Part shown: piece after piece, positions 54,519 through 63,290 of the stretch | Position numbering within the stretch: position 1 is the stretch's first letter | Layout: the number at the start of each line of letters is the position of its first letter | The notes under the pieces: generated by a model | What the model was told of the DNA's origin: nothing | Databases searched by the model: none | Seen by the model: only the letters and a program-made list of their open reading frames with translations | From: Pseudomonadota bacterium | Lineage (GTDB): Bacteria > Pseudomonadota > Alphaproteobacteria > Rhizobiales > Xanthobacteraceae | Reading direction: 5' to 3' | NCBI GenBank assembly: GCA_018240595.1 | Contig: JAFEFL010000026.1 | Coordinates: 1 to 64,000, forward strand | Length of the DNA: 64,000 nucleotides | Translations under genes and position numbers: made by a program

Positions 54519-55298
54519 TCACCGCGTGGCGCGGCGCGGCGGCTGCATTTCGAGCGCCTTCCACAGGACGTGGTATTTCGGCGTCGCCGCCAGCAGCGGA
54601 CCGCGTTGCCCGCAGTAGCTGCGGTTGAGTTCGGCCTGCGCGAACAGCGCGCCAACTTTGGGCTCGCTGCCGGCGTAGAGCAGCGTCAGGCGATCGAGCG
54701 CGCAGGCGAGTGTCGAGTCCGGGACATAGTTCTCGCCCTGACAGAACCAGCCGGAAAGCTGCAGCATCGGATCGTCGTAAGTCCGCGTGAAGCCGAGGCA
54801 GTAGCGGTGCGGGCCTTGCGACGTCTCGAAGGTGACGAGCGACAGCGGCCCGAACTTGCTGGCGACCGGCTCGGCCACCGGCGCAAGGTTGACCGGCCCG
54901 AGCCCCACAGCATCGGCGGCGATGGTATCGGCCGTCGCGTCAAACCGGCTGATCTCGCTGCCGGCGCGGTAGACTTCGGCCCGCAGGTAAGGCGTCGAGC
55001 CGTCGGCAGCGCCGAGGCCGAGGATGTCCTTGCGGCCGTTGCCGGTGACGTGGCGGCGGATGGTGTAGGTCTCCGGCTGGCCGGCGGCTTCGGGAATGGC
55101 CAAAGTAAAGGCCGGAAACGGCTTTTCGATCGTGGTCCAGTCTGATCGATCAGCCGGCGCGATGGGTGACTTCAACGGCGTCGATTGGAAGACCTGAGAG
55201 GCGGCTATGGACAGCACGACGAGGCCACCCACATAAGCCATTAACCGCACCACGTGAGCGGGCAGTTCCTCGCGCCAGGAATGCAGGGCCGGGTGCAT
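54519..55298 (-). CDS. Hypothetical membrane-anchored protein
   Basis: 259-aa protein with one N-terminal transmembrane helix (about 17-37, VVRLMAYVGGLVVLSIAASQ), then an extracytoplasmic domain with conserved-looking PFPAFTLAIPEAAGQPETYT, cysteine pairs (HRYCLGFTRTY, WFCQGENY) and SYCGQRGPLL. The family is not recognised. It lies 80 nt before the ECF sigma gene on the same strand and is divergent from asd. It could belong to the same sulfite-related operon. Confidence 0.7.
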   Translation of the reverse strand: MHPALHSWREELPAHVVRLMAYVGGLVVLSIAASQVFQSTPLKSPIAPADRSDWTTIEKPFPAFTLAIPEAAGQPETYTIRRHVTGNGRKDILGLGAADGSTPYLRAEVYRAGSEISRFDATADTIAADAVGLGPVNLAPVAEPVASKFGPLSLVTFETSQGPHRYCLGFTRTYDDPMLQLSGWFCQGENYVPDSTLACALDRLTLLYAGSEPKVGALFAQAELNRSYCGQRGPLLAATPKYHVLWKALEMQPPRRATR

Positions 55299-55435
55299 GA
55301 TCGAGCCTCGCGGGGTCTCGGAACGCGCTTAAAGCCTCTGGTACCGTTGTCAGAAGCTTCATTCTCGCTTAGAAGCCCTGCCATCCGGTTGTTTCAAATC
55401 AAGCCAGACCGGGGAATTTTTTCGGAGAGTAAACA

Positions 55436-56470
55436 ATGGGTTACAAGGTCGCCGTGGTCGGCGCCACCGGCAATGTGGGGCGCGAAATGCTCAACATTCT
55501 GGATGAGCGCAAATTTCCCGCCGACGAAGTCGTCGCACTCGCCTCGCGCAAGAGCGTGGGTCAGGAATGCTCGTACGGCGACAAGACCCTGAAAGTGAAA
55601 GCGCTCGATCACTACGATTTCTCCGACGTCGATATCTGTCTGATGTCGGCCGGCGGCGCCGTGTCGAAGGAATGGTCGCCGAAGATCGCGGCACAGGGCG
55701 CGGTAGTGATCGACAACTCGTCGACCTGGCGCATGGATCCGGACGTGCCGCTGGTTGTTCCGGAAGTGAACGCTGACGCGCTGAAGGGCTTCACCAAAAA
55801 GAACATCATCGCCAATCCGAACTGCTCGACGGCGCAACTTGTCGTCGCGCTGAAGCCGCTGCACGACAAGGCCAAGATCAAGCGCGTCGTCGTCGCGACC
55901 TATCAGTCGGTGTCGGGCGCCGGCAAGGAGGCGATGGACGAACTGTTCTCGCAGACCAAGTCGGTGTTCACGCTCGACGAAGTGCAGAACAAGAAATTCC
56001 CCAAGCGCATCGCCTTCAACCTCATTCCGCAGATCGACGTCTTCATGGAGGACGGCTACACCAAGGAAGAGTGGAAGATGGTGGTCGAGACCAAGAAGAT
56101 CCTCGATCCGAAAATCAAACTCACCGCCACCTGCGTACGCGTGCCGGTGTTCGTGTCGCATTCGGAAGCCGTGAACATCGAGTTCGAGAACCCGATCACG
56201 GAAGAAGAAGCGCGCGACATCCTGCGTTCGGCACCGGGCTGCCTCGTCATCGACAAGCGCGAGCCGGGCGGCTACGCCACGCCGTATGAAGCGGCCGGCG
56301 AGGACGCGACCTATATCAGCCGCATCCGCACCGACGTGACGGTCGAGAACGGGCTTGAGATGTGGGTGGTGTCGGACAATCTGCGCAAGGGCGCGGCACT
56401 CAACGCGATCCAGATCGCCGAGGCGCTGATCAACCGGAAGCTTCTTCAGGCGAAGCAGAAGGCGGCATAA
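55436..56470 (+). CDS. asd: Aspartate-semialdehyde dehydrogenase
   Basis: Makes aspartate semialdehyde for lysine, threonine, methionine and diaminopimelate. The 344-aa product has the NADP motif VVGATGNVGREML, the catalytic C130 in ANPNCSTAQLV, and SGAGKEAMDEL. It is complete. A bidirectional terminator follows 25 nt after the stop codon and separates it from carbonic anhydrase. Confidence 0.97.
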   Translation: MGYKVAVVGATGNVGREMLNILDERKFPADEVVALASRKSVGQECSYGDKTLKVKALDHYDFSDVDICLMSAGGAVSKEWSPKIAAQGAVVIDNSSTWRMDPDVPLVVPEVNADALKGFTKKNIIANPNCSTAQLVVALKPLHDKAKIKRVVVATYQSVSGAGKEAMDELFSQTKSVFTLDEVQNKKFPKRIAFNLIPQIDVFMEDGYTKEEWKMVVETKKILDPKIKLTATCVRVPVFVSHSEAVNIEFENPITEEEARDILRSAPGCLVIDKREPGGYATPYEAAGEDATYISRIRTDVTVENGLEMWVVSDNLRKGAALNAIQIAEALINRKLLQAKQKAA

Positions 56471-56494
56471 GCCGTTCGATCGACAGCAATCGCG

Positions 56495-56523
56495 AAACGG
56501 CCGGCAATACGCCGGCCGTTTTG
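56495..56523. terminator. Bidirectional terminator between asd and carbonic anhydrase
   Basis: The stem AAACGGCCGGC with GCCGGCCGTTTT and a loop of about 5 nt is A-rich on one side and T-rich on the other, so it can end transcripts from both strands. Confidence 0.9.
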
Positions 56524-56533
56524 TTACTGCGGC

Positions 56534-57199
56534 TCAGAACGCCGGCTTGGCGAGCGCGGCTTTGGCCGGTGTCACACGCACGAATTTCTTTTGGTCCGGA
56601 TCGTGGACCCACAGATCGCCGGTGGCGACGCCGAAATAGGCGGCGTGCAGTTGCAGCTTGCCGCGCTCGACCAGGATTTTGATGCACGGGAATGTCATCA
56701 GGTTGTCGATGGTCGACACCGCGGCCTGCTGCTCCAGCGCCGTCAGATACTCGGCCATGCTGCGGTCGCCGCGCGGTCCGACGGCCTTGGCCGCCGGACC
56801 AAGCAACTCGATCCAGCGGCCGATGAAATCGCCAGGCGACAGCGGCGCGGCTTCCTCGGCAAAGGCGCGGATGCCGCCGCATTGGGCATGGGCGAGCACG
56901 ACGATGTGTTTGACCTTGAGCGCCTGCACCGCGAACTCCAGCGCCGCCGACACCGCGCGTTGCGCGCCGTCCGGCGTGTAGGGCGGCACGAGGTTGGCGA
57001 TGTTCCGCGCCACGAAAAGTTCGCCCGGGCCGGCATCGAAAATGGCCTCCGGCGCCACCCGCGAATCGCAGCAGCCGATCACCATGATTTCAGGGGCCTG
57101 GCCCTTTTCCGCGAGTTCGCGAAAGCGGTCCTGCTCGTCCTTTAACCGGCCGCCGGCAAAGGCGCCGTAACCGTCGATCAATCGCTGCGGGAAGTTCAT
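56534..57199 (-). CDS. Beta-class carbonic anhydrase
   Basis: 221-aa zinc enzyme that interconverts CO2 and bicarbonate. The zinc ligands and catalytic dyad are visible as C43-x-D45-x-R47 (CCDSR) and H104-x-x-C107 (HAQCGG). It is the usual beta-CA size. The ATG at 57199 begins MNFPQRLIDGYGAF. It converges with asd across the shared terminator. Confidence 0.96.
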   Translation of the reverse strand: MNFPQRLIDGYGAFAGGRLKDEQDRFRELAEKGQAPEIMVIGCCDSRVAPEAIFDAGPGELFVARNIANLVPPYTPDGAQRAVSAALEFAVQALKVKHIVVLAHAQCGGIRAFAEEAAPLSPGDFIGRWIELLGPAAKAVGPRGDRSMAEYLTALEQQAAVSTIDNLMTFPCIKILVERGKLQLHAAYFGVATGDLWVHDPDQKKFVRVTPAKAALAKPAF

Positions 57200-57391
57200 T
57201 GGCCTAGCTCCTCGATCACCAACCCTGCTTTCCATAGGAAAGTGGCGCTCGCAAGCACCCGCAGGGGCTGTGGATCAGCGCCGGGGACGGAACCCGACCG
57301 GGTTCTTAACCTTGCAGCGCTAAATTTGGCCATTCATCCGGTGTTCAGGTCGAATACACGACTGATAGCCTGCCATCAGGTCCCTGAGCTT

Positions 57392-59026
57392 ATGTTGTCA
57401 CCCGCCAAGCCGGTCTACGCGGAACCGACCGCCATGCGCCACCGTTCGCATGGCTTTTCGGGCGGGCAGATCGCGATTCTGTTCGCGGCGTTCACGCTGC
57501 TCATTTCGATCCCGATCTGGACCCATCCGCTGCCGCCGCTGTCGGACTACGTGAACCATCTGGCGCGGATGAAGGTGCTGGCCACCTTGGACCACAATCC
57601 CAGGCTGGCCGAGTATTACACCATCAACTGGCAGGTCATTCCCAACCTGACCATGGACGTCATCGTTCCGTGGGTGGCGCGCATGGGCGTCAACATCTAC
57701 GTCGCCGGCCAGATCTACATGGTGACGATGTTCGCGCTCATCATGTCGGGCGCGCTCGCGCTCAACCGCGCGCTGATCGGCCGCTGGTCGACGACGCCAT
57801 TGTTCGGCTATCCGCTGCTGTACAATTTCGTCTTCCTCGTCGGCCTGATGAATTACCTTTTCGGCATCGGCATCGCGCTGTGGGCGATGGCCGGATGGGT
57901 GGCGCTGCGCGAGCGCGCCTGGCCGTATCGCTACCTGTTGTCGTCGGCCTGTGTGCTGGTGCTGTTCTTCTGCCACCTCTCGGCGCTCGGCATTTATGGC
58001 GTCGGCATCCTGTCGTACGAGCTCTTGCGGCTGTACGAACGCCGCCGCGAGCCGTGGCTCGCGCGTTCAATCGAATTCGTCTGCGGCGGTCTGCCGTTCC
58101 TCGCCGTGACACCGCTGCTGGCGCTGTCGCCGACGTTGGGCCTGGCCTCAAGCGTGTACTGGGAACAGCGCGGCAAGATCGACGGCCTGATGTATGTCAT
58201 CGCCGACTATTCCGACATCACCGCGTTCCTGATCGTCACGGTGCTCGGCGCCGCGATCGTCTGGGCGGTGCGTCACCGCGTGCTGCGCTTCCATCCGCTG
58301 CTCGCCAGCCTTCTGATCGTCGGCGGCGTCATCTATCTGGCGTTGCCGCGCGTGATGTTCGACACCTACATGACCGATCAGCGCGTGCCGATCGGCATCG
58401 CTTTCATGCTGCTGGCCTGCGGCGATCTCGAATTGCGCCGCCGCCTGGTGCGCCGCGGCTTCATGGTGGTGCTGATCGTGCTGATCGCCGGACGCCTGAT
58501 CGAGATCGACTACAACTGGTCGCAACTGTCCGACTCGACCAGCCAGTTCCGCTCGTCGGTCAAGCGCATCGCGCCGGGCTCGAAAGTGTTCGTCGCCTAT
58601 TCCGACCGTTCGATGGGCGACGACGTGCGCGATCTCGGCCTCGTCCATGCCGCCTGCATCGCCACTATCGAGCGCTCGGCGCTGGTGACGACCTTGTTCA
58701 CCGTGCCGGGCAAGCAGATTCTGCACGTCAAGCCGCAATACGAGGACTTCGCCGACACTCATGACGGCACGCCGCCGTCGGTCGCGCAGCTCATCGTCGC
58801 CGCCGAACAGCCGCAGCCGGGTACGCCGGCCTTCTGGCTGAACTGGACGAAATTCGATTATCTCTACGTGCTGTTTACCGAGGACGACGCGCCCAATCCG
58901 TATCCGTCGCACCTCAAGCTCGTGGCCGATGGCGACCGCTTCCAGCTTTACAAGATCATCAAGCCGGGCGAGACCTCCGACAGTCAGCCGCAATATCCGG
59001 GCCGGTTCACGGTGGGCGAGCGCTAA
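57392..59026 (+). CDS. Polytopic membrane protein, GT-C-like, unknown
   Basis: About 544 aa from ATG 57392 (alternatives 57242 and 57434). Ten or more transmembrane helices cover residues 25-410, followed by a soluble C-terminal domain of about 130 residues. The first extracytoplasmic loop PLPPLSDYVNHLARM holds an Asp, as in GT-C glycosyltransferases, but no clear family match was made. The C-terminal part with VLFTEDDAPNPYPSHLKLV looks globular. It could be a glycosyl- or polyprenyl-linked enzyme of the envelope; this is a guess. Confidence 0.7.
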   Translation: MLSPAKPVYAEPTAMRHRSHGFSGGQIAILFAAFTLLISIPIWTHPLPPLSDYVNHLARMKVLATLDHNPRLAEYYTINWQVIPNLTMDVIVPWVARMGVNIYVAGQIYMVTMFALIMSGALALNRALIGRWSTTPLFGYPLLYNFVFLVGLMNYLFGIGIALWAMAGWVALRERAWPYRYLLSSACVLVLFFCHLSALGIYGVGILSYELLRLYERRREPWLARSIEFVCGGLPFLAVTPLLALSPTLGLASSVYWEQRGKIDGLMYVIADYSDITAFLIVTVLGAAIVWAVRHRVLRFHPLLASLLIVGGVIYLALPRVMFDTYMTDQRVPIGIAFMLLACGDLELRRRLVRRGFMVVLIVLIAGRLIEIDYNWSQLSDSTSQFRSSVKRIAPGSKVFVAYSDRSMGDDVRDLGLVHAACIATIERSALVTTLFTVPGKQILHVKPQYEDFADTHDGTPPSVAQLIVAAEQPQPGTPAFWLNWTKFDYLYVLFTEDDAPNPYPSHLKLVADGDRFQLYKIIKPGETSDSQPQYPGRFTVGER

Positions 59027-59796
59027 GCCCAGATCGCCATCGGCAATCCGAATTCATCGCGCGGCGGCGTTTCGGGATAAGACCGTGCTTCCTTCCGATA
59101 AATCCGCCGCGCCGTGATCAGGCAGGCGAGCGCATCGATCAGATCGTCGTCGCCGGCGCCCTTCGGCGCTTTCATCGCCGCGATGTCGCCGGGAATTCCC
59201 GCACGCAGAAGCAATTCGCGGCGCAACGCCAGGCCGGGTGCATGGTTGCTGCTCTTGACCTTCTTCGCCAGATCAAGCGGTGCGCCGCCATTCATCATGA
59301 CGAAAGCCAGTTCGGGATGCGTCTCGAAGACGCGGCCGGCATCGTCCTTGTGCCTGCGCAGAAAGGCGTCGACCTCGCAGACCTTGTCGAGAATGTAGAA
59401 GCCTTGTTTGGCGAAAGCCTTGGCATCGTCCGATGTGTCGCGCGCAATGGCGCAGGCGGCGAAGAAGCGCTCGCGCGCGTCGGCCGGTGCGGCGGCGACG
59501 CTGGCCTCGACGGCGCGGCGCGACGGAATGCGGAACACGCTGGACTTGCGATCGCCGAGCAGCGCCCGAACCTCGCGTTCGGCAAGGCGCCCGCCCGCCG
59601 GGCTTTGCTGCGGCAGCCCGATCGGGATGTCGACCGCGATGATCGCGGGCCGCTCGGCACTCAATGCAATCTCGGCGAAGGTCTTGAACAGACGCGGCGC
59701 GCGGACGTCGCCATCGGGGTGACCGAAGGCAACAATCCAGCCGCTGCGACAGCCGTCCACGCCTGCTATCCACGTCTCATCGTCCTGCATCGCCAT
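59023..59796 (-). CDS. DUF429 family protein (RNase H-like fold)
   Basis: 257-aa protein with the DUF429 hallmark start WIAGVDGCRSGWIVAF, a second strand IIAVDIPIGLP, and DDDLIDALACLITARR at the end, which give the three acidic residues of an RNase H-like site. The function is unknown; a nuclease is suggested by the fold only. Its stop overlaps that of the convergent membrane gene by 4 nt. Confidence 0.92.
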   Translation of the reverse strand: MAMQDDETWIAGVDGCRSGWIVAFGHPDGDVRAPRLFKTFAEIALSAERPAIIAVDIPIGLPQQSPAGGRLAEREVRALLGDRKSSVFRIPSRRAVEASVAAAPADARERFFAACAIARDTSDDAKAFAKQGFYILDKVCEVDAFLRRHKDDAGRVFETHPELAFVMMNGGAPLDLAKKVKSSNHAPGLALRRELLLRAGIPGDIAAMKAPKGAGDDDLIDALACLITARRIYRKEARSYPETPPRDEFGLPMAIWA

Positions 59797-59857
59797 ACCG
59801 GTAGAATGTTCCCGATGGAGCCTCTAGGCTAGGGCGAACTGATTTTGGGGAGCGACC

Positions 59858-60736
59858 ATGTCCATCCGTCCACGCCGTAGTGTTCTCTATATGCCGGGAT
59901 CGAATGCCCGCGCCTTGGAGAAGGCAAAGACGCTGGCCGCCGATGGCGTAATTCTGGACCTCGAGGATTCGGTCGCGCCCGACGCCAAGGAGACGGCGCG
60001 CCAGCAGGTGGTCGATGCCGTCAAGGCTGGCGGCTTCGGCGCGCGCGAGGTCATCATCCGCACCAATGCCGTGGAGACGCCGTGGCACGCCGAGGATCTT
60101 GCCGCCGCGGCGCAGGCGGGGGCCGACGCGATCCTCATTCCGAAGGTGCAGTCCGCTGAAACGCTGGAGATGATCGGCCGCCGCCTGATGGACATGCACA
60201 CGCCGGTCAAGACGCGGGTCTGGGCGATGATCGAGAGCCCGCTCGCCATCTTCAACATCCTGTCGATTGCCGCCGAGGCGCGCGATTCGGAGAGCCGGCT
60301 GTCCTGCTTCGTGCTCGGCACCAACGATCTGGCCAAGGATACGCGGGCGCGGCTGGTGCCGGGACGGGCGCCGATGCTGCCGTGGCTCACCACCGTGATC
60401 GCCGCGGCGCGCATCCACGGCGTCGATGTGCTCGACGGCGTCTACAACGATCTCGGCAATGCCGAGGGCTTTGCCGCCGAATGCCAGCAGGGCGTCGAAC
60501 TCGGCATGGACGGCAAGACGTTGATCCATCCCAATCAGATAGAGCCGTGCAACAAGGCATTCTCGCCGACCGAGGCGGAAGTTGCCTGGGCGCGCAGGAT
60601 GATCGCGGCCTTTGATCTGCCCGAGAACAAGTCGAAGGGCGTAGTGTCGATCGACGGCCGCATGGTCGAGCGACTGCATGCCGAGATGGGTCGCCGTACG
60701 GTGGCGATCGCCGAGGCGATCGCCACGCGCAGCTAG
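59858..60736 (+). CDS. CitE/HpcH-family CoA-ester lyase (malyl-CoA thioesterase/lyase type)
   Basis: 292-aa TIM-barrel protein with RSVLYMPGSNARALEKAKTL, LDLEDSVAPDAKETAR (metal-binding Glu-Asp), IPKVQSAETL, and a late VYNDLGNAEGF with GKTLIHPNQIE. The size matches Mcl2, the (3S)-malyl-CoA thioesterase of the ethylmalonyl-CoA pathway, and related CitE-like lyases, rather than Mcl1. The enzyme reaction is not decided. It converges with the bactofilin gene, overlapping by 4 nt. Confidence 0.85.
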   Translation: MSIRPRRSVLYMPGSNARALEKAKTLAADGVILDLEDSVAPDAKETARQQVVDAVKAGGFGAREVIIRTNAVETPWHAEDLAAAAQAGADAILIPKVQSAETLEMIGRRLMDMHTPVKTRVWAMIESPLAIFNILSIAAEARDSESRLSCFVLGTNDLAKDTRARLVPGRAPMLPWLTTVIAAARIHGVDVLDGVYNDLGNAEGFAAECQQGVELGMDGKTLIHPNQIEPCNKAFSPTEAEVAWARRMIAAFDLPENKSKGVVSIDGRMVERLHAEMGRRTVAIAEAIATRS

Positions 60737-61278
60737 TAGGTCGTCAGCGGACGAGTCTCGCCGTTGTTGGCCGCATAGCCCTGCGCCACCGGCTGCTCCG
60801 GGACGAGCCGGGGCTGGGTGGAGCCGCCCTTGACCTGATCATCGGTCGGCGGCTCGACCGGCTGGGTCAGCCGGCGCGCCACGCCTTCGAACTGGGCGTT
60901 CTGGTCGATGGCCAGCGAGCGATTGTAAATCTCGCCTTCCACCGCGGCGGTAGCCTGCAGCTTGACGTTATTGCCGTGGATGGTGCCTTTGAACGCGCCG
61001 TCGACGACGACGTCCTGGGCGCGGGCATTGCCGTGGACGCTGGCGCCCTTGCCGACCACCAGATGCGCGGCGTGGATGTCGCCATCGACGCGGCCGAACA
61101 CCTGCACGCCGCCGGTCGAGACGACGTTGCCGGTGATCAGAAGGCCGGCGCCGAACGTGGAAACGATTTCGCGTTCACCCAGCTTGACCGGCGCGGCAAC
61201 GGCGGGCCGCGGCTGTGCCGCCGGAGCTTCCGGAGGCTTGGCGGGGCGCTCGTTCTTCGTCGGAGAGAAATAACTCAC
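60733..61278 (-). CDS. Bactofilin (polymer-forming cytoskeletal protein)
   Basis: 181-aa protein with a disordered N-terminus (Pro/Ala-rich, about 1-30), a right-handed beta-helix core with repeating hydrophobic rungs (about 35-130: LLITGNVVSTGGVQVFGRVD, IHAAHLVVGKGASV), and a charged tail. Bactofilins form membrane-bound polymers for cell shape and wall synthesis. The GTG start at 61278 has AGGAGC nine bases upstream, which decides it over farther ATGs. Confidence 0.9.
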   Translation of the reverse strand: MSYFSPTKNERPAKPPEAPAAQPRPAVAAPVKLGEREIVSTFGAGLLITGNVVSTGGVQVFGRVDGDIHAAHLVVGKGASVHGNARAQDVVVDGAFKGTIHGNNVKLQATAAVEGEIYNRSLAIDQNAQFEGVARRLTQPVEPPTDDQVKGGSTQPRLVPEQPVAQGYAANNGETRPLTTY

Positions 61279-61550
61279 GGGATGCAGCTCCTGTCGTCCA
61301 TGGCCGATCTCACGCGACGCAAAGGCGGCGGGCGCCCCGATGTCGAGCGATGGAGACATTCTACCGGTCTTTGTGACAGGCAACAGAACAACCTGAATTT
61401 ATCGATAACGCGGCCGGGCGCCGCCGCCGTCCGCCCGTTAACTAGCCCTCGGAATTAACTTTTGCGCCGCTGTTTAATCGCGACTCCGGCGGATAAAATC
61501 GCCGGCCTGACCGCCGCTGCGGTGGTTGTTTGATTCTGGCGAGACCGATC

Positions 61551-61757
61551 ATGATCGGCGACAAGGAATTGCGAGCGTCGGTTGACCGCTATCTCGACTC
61601 GGTCCGGGCGCAGGCGCAGGCGGAAATCGCGAAGGCGCTGCGCGAGGCGATGACCAGCGGCAAGCTCGGCCAGCAGGGCAGCACCGAGACGGCGGTGGCT
61701 CTGACCTGTGACAAGATCGGCCTCAATGTCTCGGTCTATAGCAAGATCGGCCTCTGA
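61551..61757 (+). CDS. Small hypothetical protein, DUF6494-like
   Basis: 68-aa protein (ATG 61551; a TTG 21 nt earlier is possible). It has a helical core YLDSVRAQAQAEIAKALREA, a GKL turn and a short C-terminal pair of strands with VALTCDKIGLNVSVYSKIGL. The build resembles the small DUF6494 family, but the match is by eye and weak. GGCGAG lies before the ATG. Confidence 0.5.
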   Translation: MIGDKELRASVDRYLDSVRAQAQAEIAKALREAMTSGKLGQQGSTETAVALTCDKIGLNVSVYSKIGL

Positions 61758-61904
61758 CTCGCGGACGTGACGATTGCTTCCAGGCCCCGGCGCAGATCGC
61801 TCGCGATGCCGCCACTTGAGCAATCTCGGAGAAGCAGCCCGCTGCCATGTCGTCTTTAGTGCCCGGGGCGGGCGTTTCCCGCGGGTCATGGGGGCGAAGC
61901 AATC

Positions 61905-62705
61905 ATGTCGCGGTTGTCCGATACATTCGACGAGAAGTTCTTCTTCGGCGAAGTCAATCGGTTCTCGGGATCGGGCGGCGAACTGCTCGTCAAGGGACGC
62001 GGCAACGAGAGAGGGCCGCCGACCCGGATCGAGGTCGGCGACCGGCTGATCGGCATCGGCATTACGCATACGATCGAATCGATGAGTCGGCCGCCCGGAC
62101 CGGATTCGTTCCGTGCTACCAATCGCATCGATCGACCCTGCAAGATGGCCAAGCGCGGCTTCGAAGCGGATACAAAAACCAAGATCCAGGACGGCTATCA
62201 TTTCACTTTCAAGCCGCTGGAGCCGGTTGAATTCGCCGAACTGGTCGAGAATGTCTCGAACGGCGCCGTCAAGATGGATGGGCATCGCATTCCAAAAGGC
62301 ACGATGGTCGCGAGCTATCTCGACGACAATCCGGCCTACAGCCTCGAGCGGGGCGCCAACTCGCCCGGCACCAATTGGGAGGCCGTGGCGAGAGGCGAAC
62401 CGCACTGGTATGTCGGCGTCGGCAAGCCCGATGACTTCTGGGAAGCCTTCTTCCCGACCGACGACATCAGCATGCTGACGGCCATGCCGCCGTGGATGAG
62501 GGCCGGCACGATCACGTTCGGCTTGTCCTTGCTGTCCGGCAGCCCGGTCGATACTCGGCTGGAGCAGGTATCGAGTGCGGGCATCACGCGTCGCAGCACA
62601 AGTCACGACTTCTGCCTTTCCGGTTCGGTCGTCGGCACCGCTGGCCTGCGGACGGAGTTTCCAATTGGTTTGCGGACGGAGATTATCTTCAAGCCGGTCA
62701 GGTAG
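61905..62705 (+). CDS. Hypothetical 266-aa cytosolic protein
   Basis: Protein without a signal peptide or clear membrane helix. Features are FFFGEVNRFSGSGGELLVKG, IGIGITHTIESMS, DGYHFTFKPLEPVEF, PHWYVGVGKPDDFWEAFFP and a C-terminal strand pattern. A GGGGGCG ribosome site lies 8 nt before the ATG. It is 7 nt upstream of the VOC gene and likely cotranscribed with it. I do not recognise the family. Confidence 0.7.
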   Translation: MSRLSDTFDEKFFFGEVNRFSGSGGELLVKGRGNERGPPTRIEVGDRLIGIGITHTIESMSRPPGPDSFRATNRIDRPCKMAKRGFEADTKTKIQDGYHFTFKPLEPVEFAELVENVSNGAVKMDGHRIPKGTMVASYLDDNPAYSLERGANSPGTNWEAVARGEPHWYVGVGKPDDFWEAFFPTDDISMLTAMPPWMRAGTITFGLSLLSGSPVDTRLEQVSSAGITRRSTSHDFCLSGSVVGTAGLRTEFPIGLRTEIIFKPVR

Positions 62706-62712
62706 GCGCGGG

Positions 62713-63117
62713 ATGGCTGCTCGGGCACCCTTTCGTATTCCGGGAGCAAGGATCAGCCACATCTTCATCGCGGTGAACGACCTGCCGGCCATGAGTGTCT
62801 TCTATCGGCAGACCCTGGGGTTCGACGTTCTGTACGAAGATGCAGGGAAGAGCGTATTTCTCGCGCTGCCCGGCGAGCCTTATCCGCAAATCGCCCTGAC
62901 GGCGTCACCGAAGCCCCGCACAGGATCTGATCCGCATTGGTTCATCGTCATCGAAACCGACGACATCGCTTCGGTGCGCGACAGGATGCACAGGGACGGG
63001 CTGTCGATTGGCGGGATCGAGCCCGTTCCTTTCGGGCGTGCCGCGATGCTGCGCGACCCCGAAGGCAATGTGATCGAAATTCACCAGGCGGAGCGCGGCG
63101 GCGGCTCCGCCGAATAG
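62713..63117 (+). CDS. VOC-superfamily (glyoxalase/bleomycin-resistance fold) protein
   Basis: 134-aa metal-fold protein with HIFIAVNDLPAMSVFYRQTL at the start and AAMLRDPEGNVIEIHQAE near the end. The first His and the final Glu of the VOC metal site are visible. The substrate cannot be told, since the superfamily covers dioxygenases, isomerases and resistance proteins. It begins 7 nt after the 266-aa gene. Confidence 0.88.
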   Translation: MAARAPFRIPGARISHIFIAVNDLPAMSVFYRQTLGFDVLYEDAGKSVFLALPGEPYPQIALTASPKPRTGSDPHWFIVIETDDIASVRDRMHRDGLSIGGIEPVPFGRAAMLRDPEGNVIEIHQAERGGGSAE

Positions 63118-63290
63118 CTCGACCGGGGCTTTTTCCTGCTTTGCTATAAGCAGCAAACTGCACGAACCGATATTTCAATAACAGATTAATGTTTGAGGCC
63201 TAATTTGGCCGGGCGGCTCAATTGCGGGCCGCAGCCGCCGTCCCATCCAACACGGCAAGCCCGTAGAACCAATTCCGGCAGGATCGCGCC

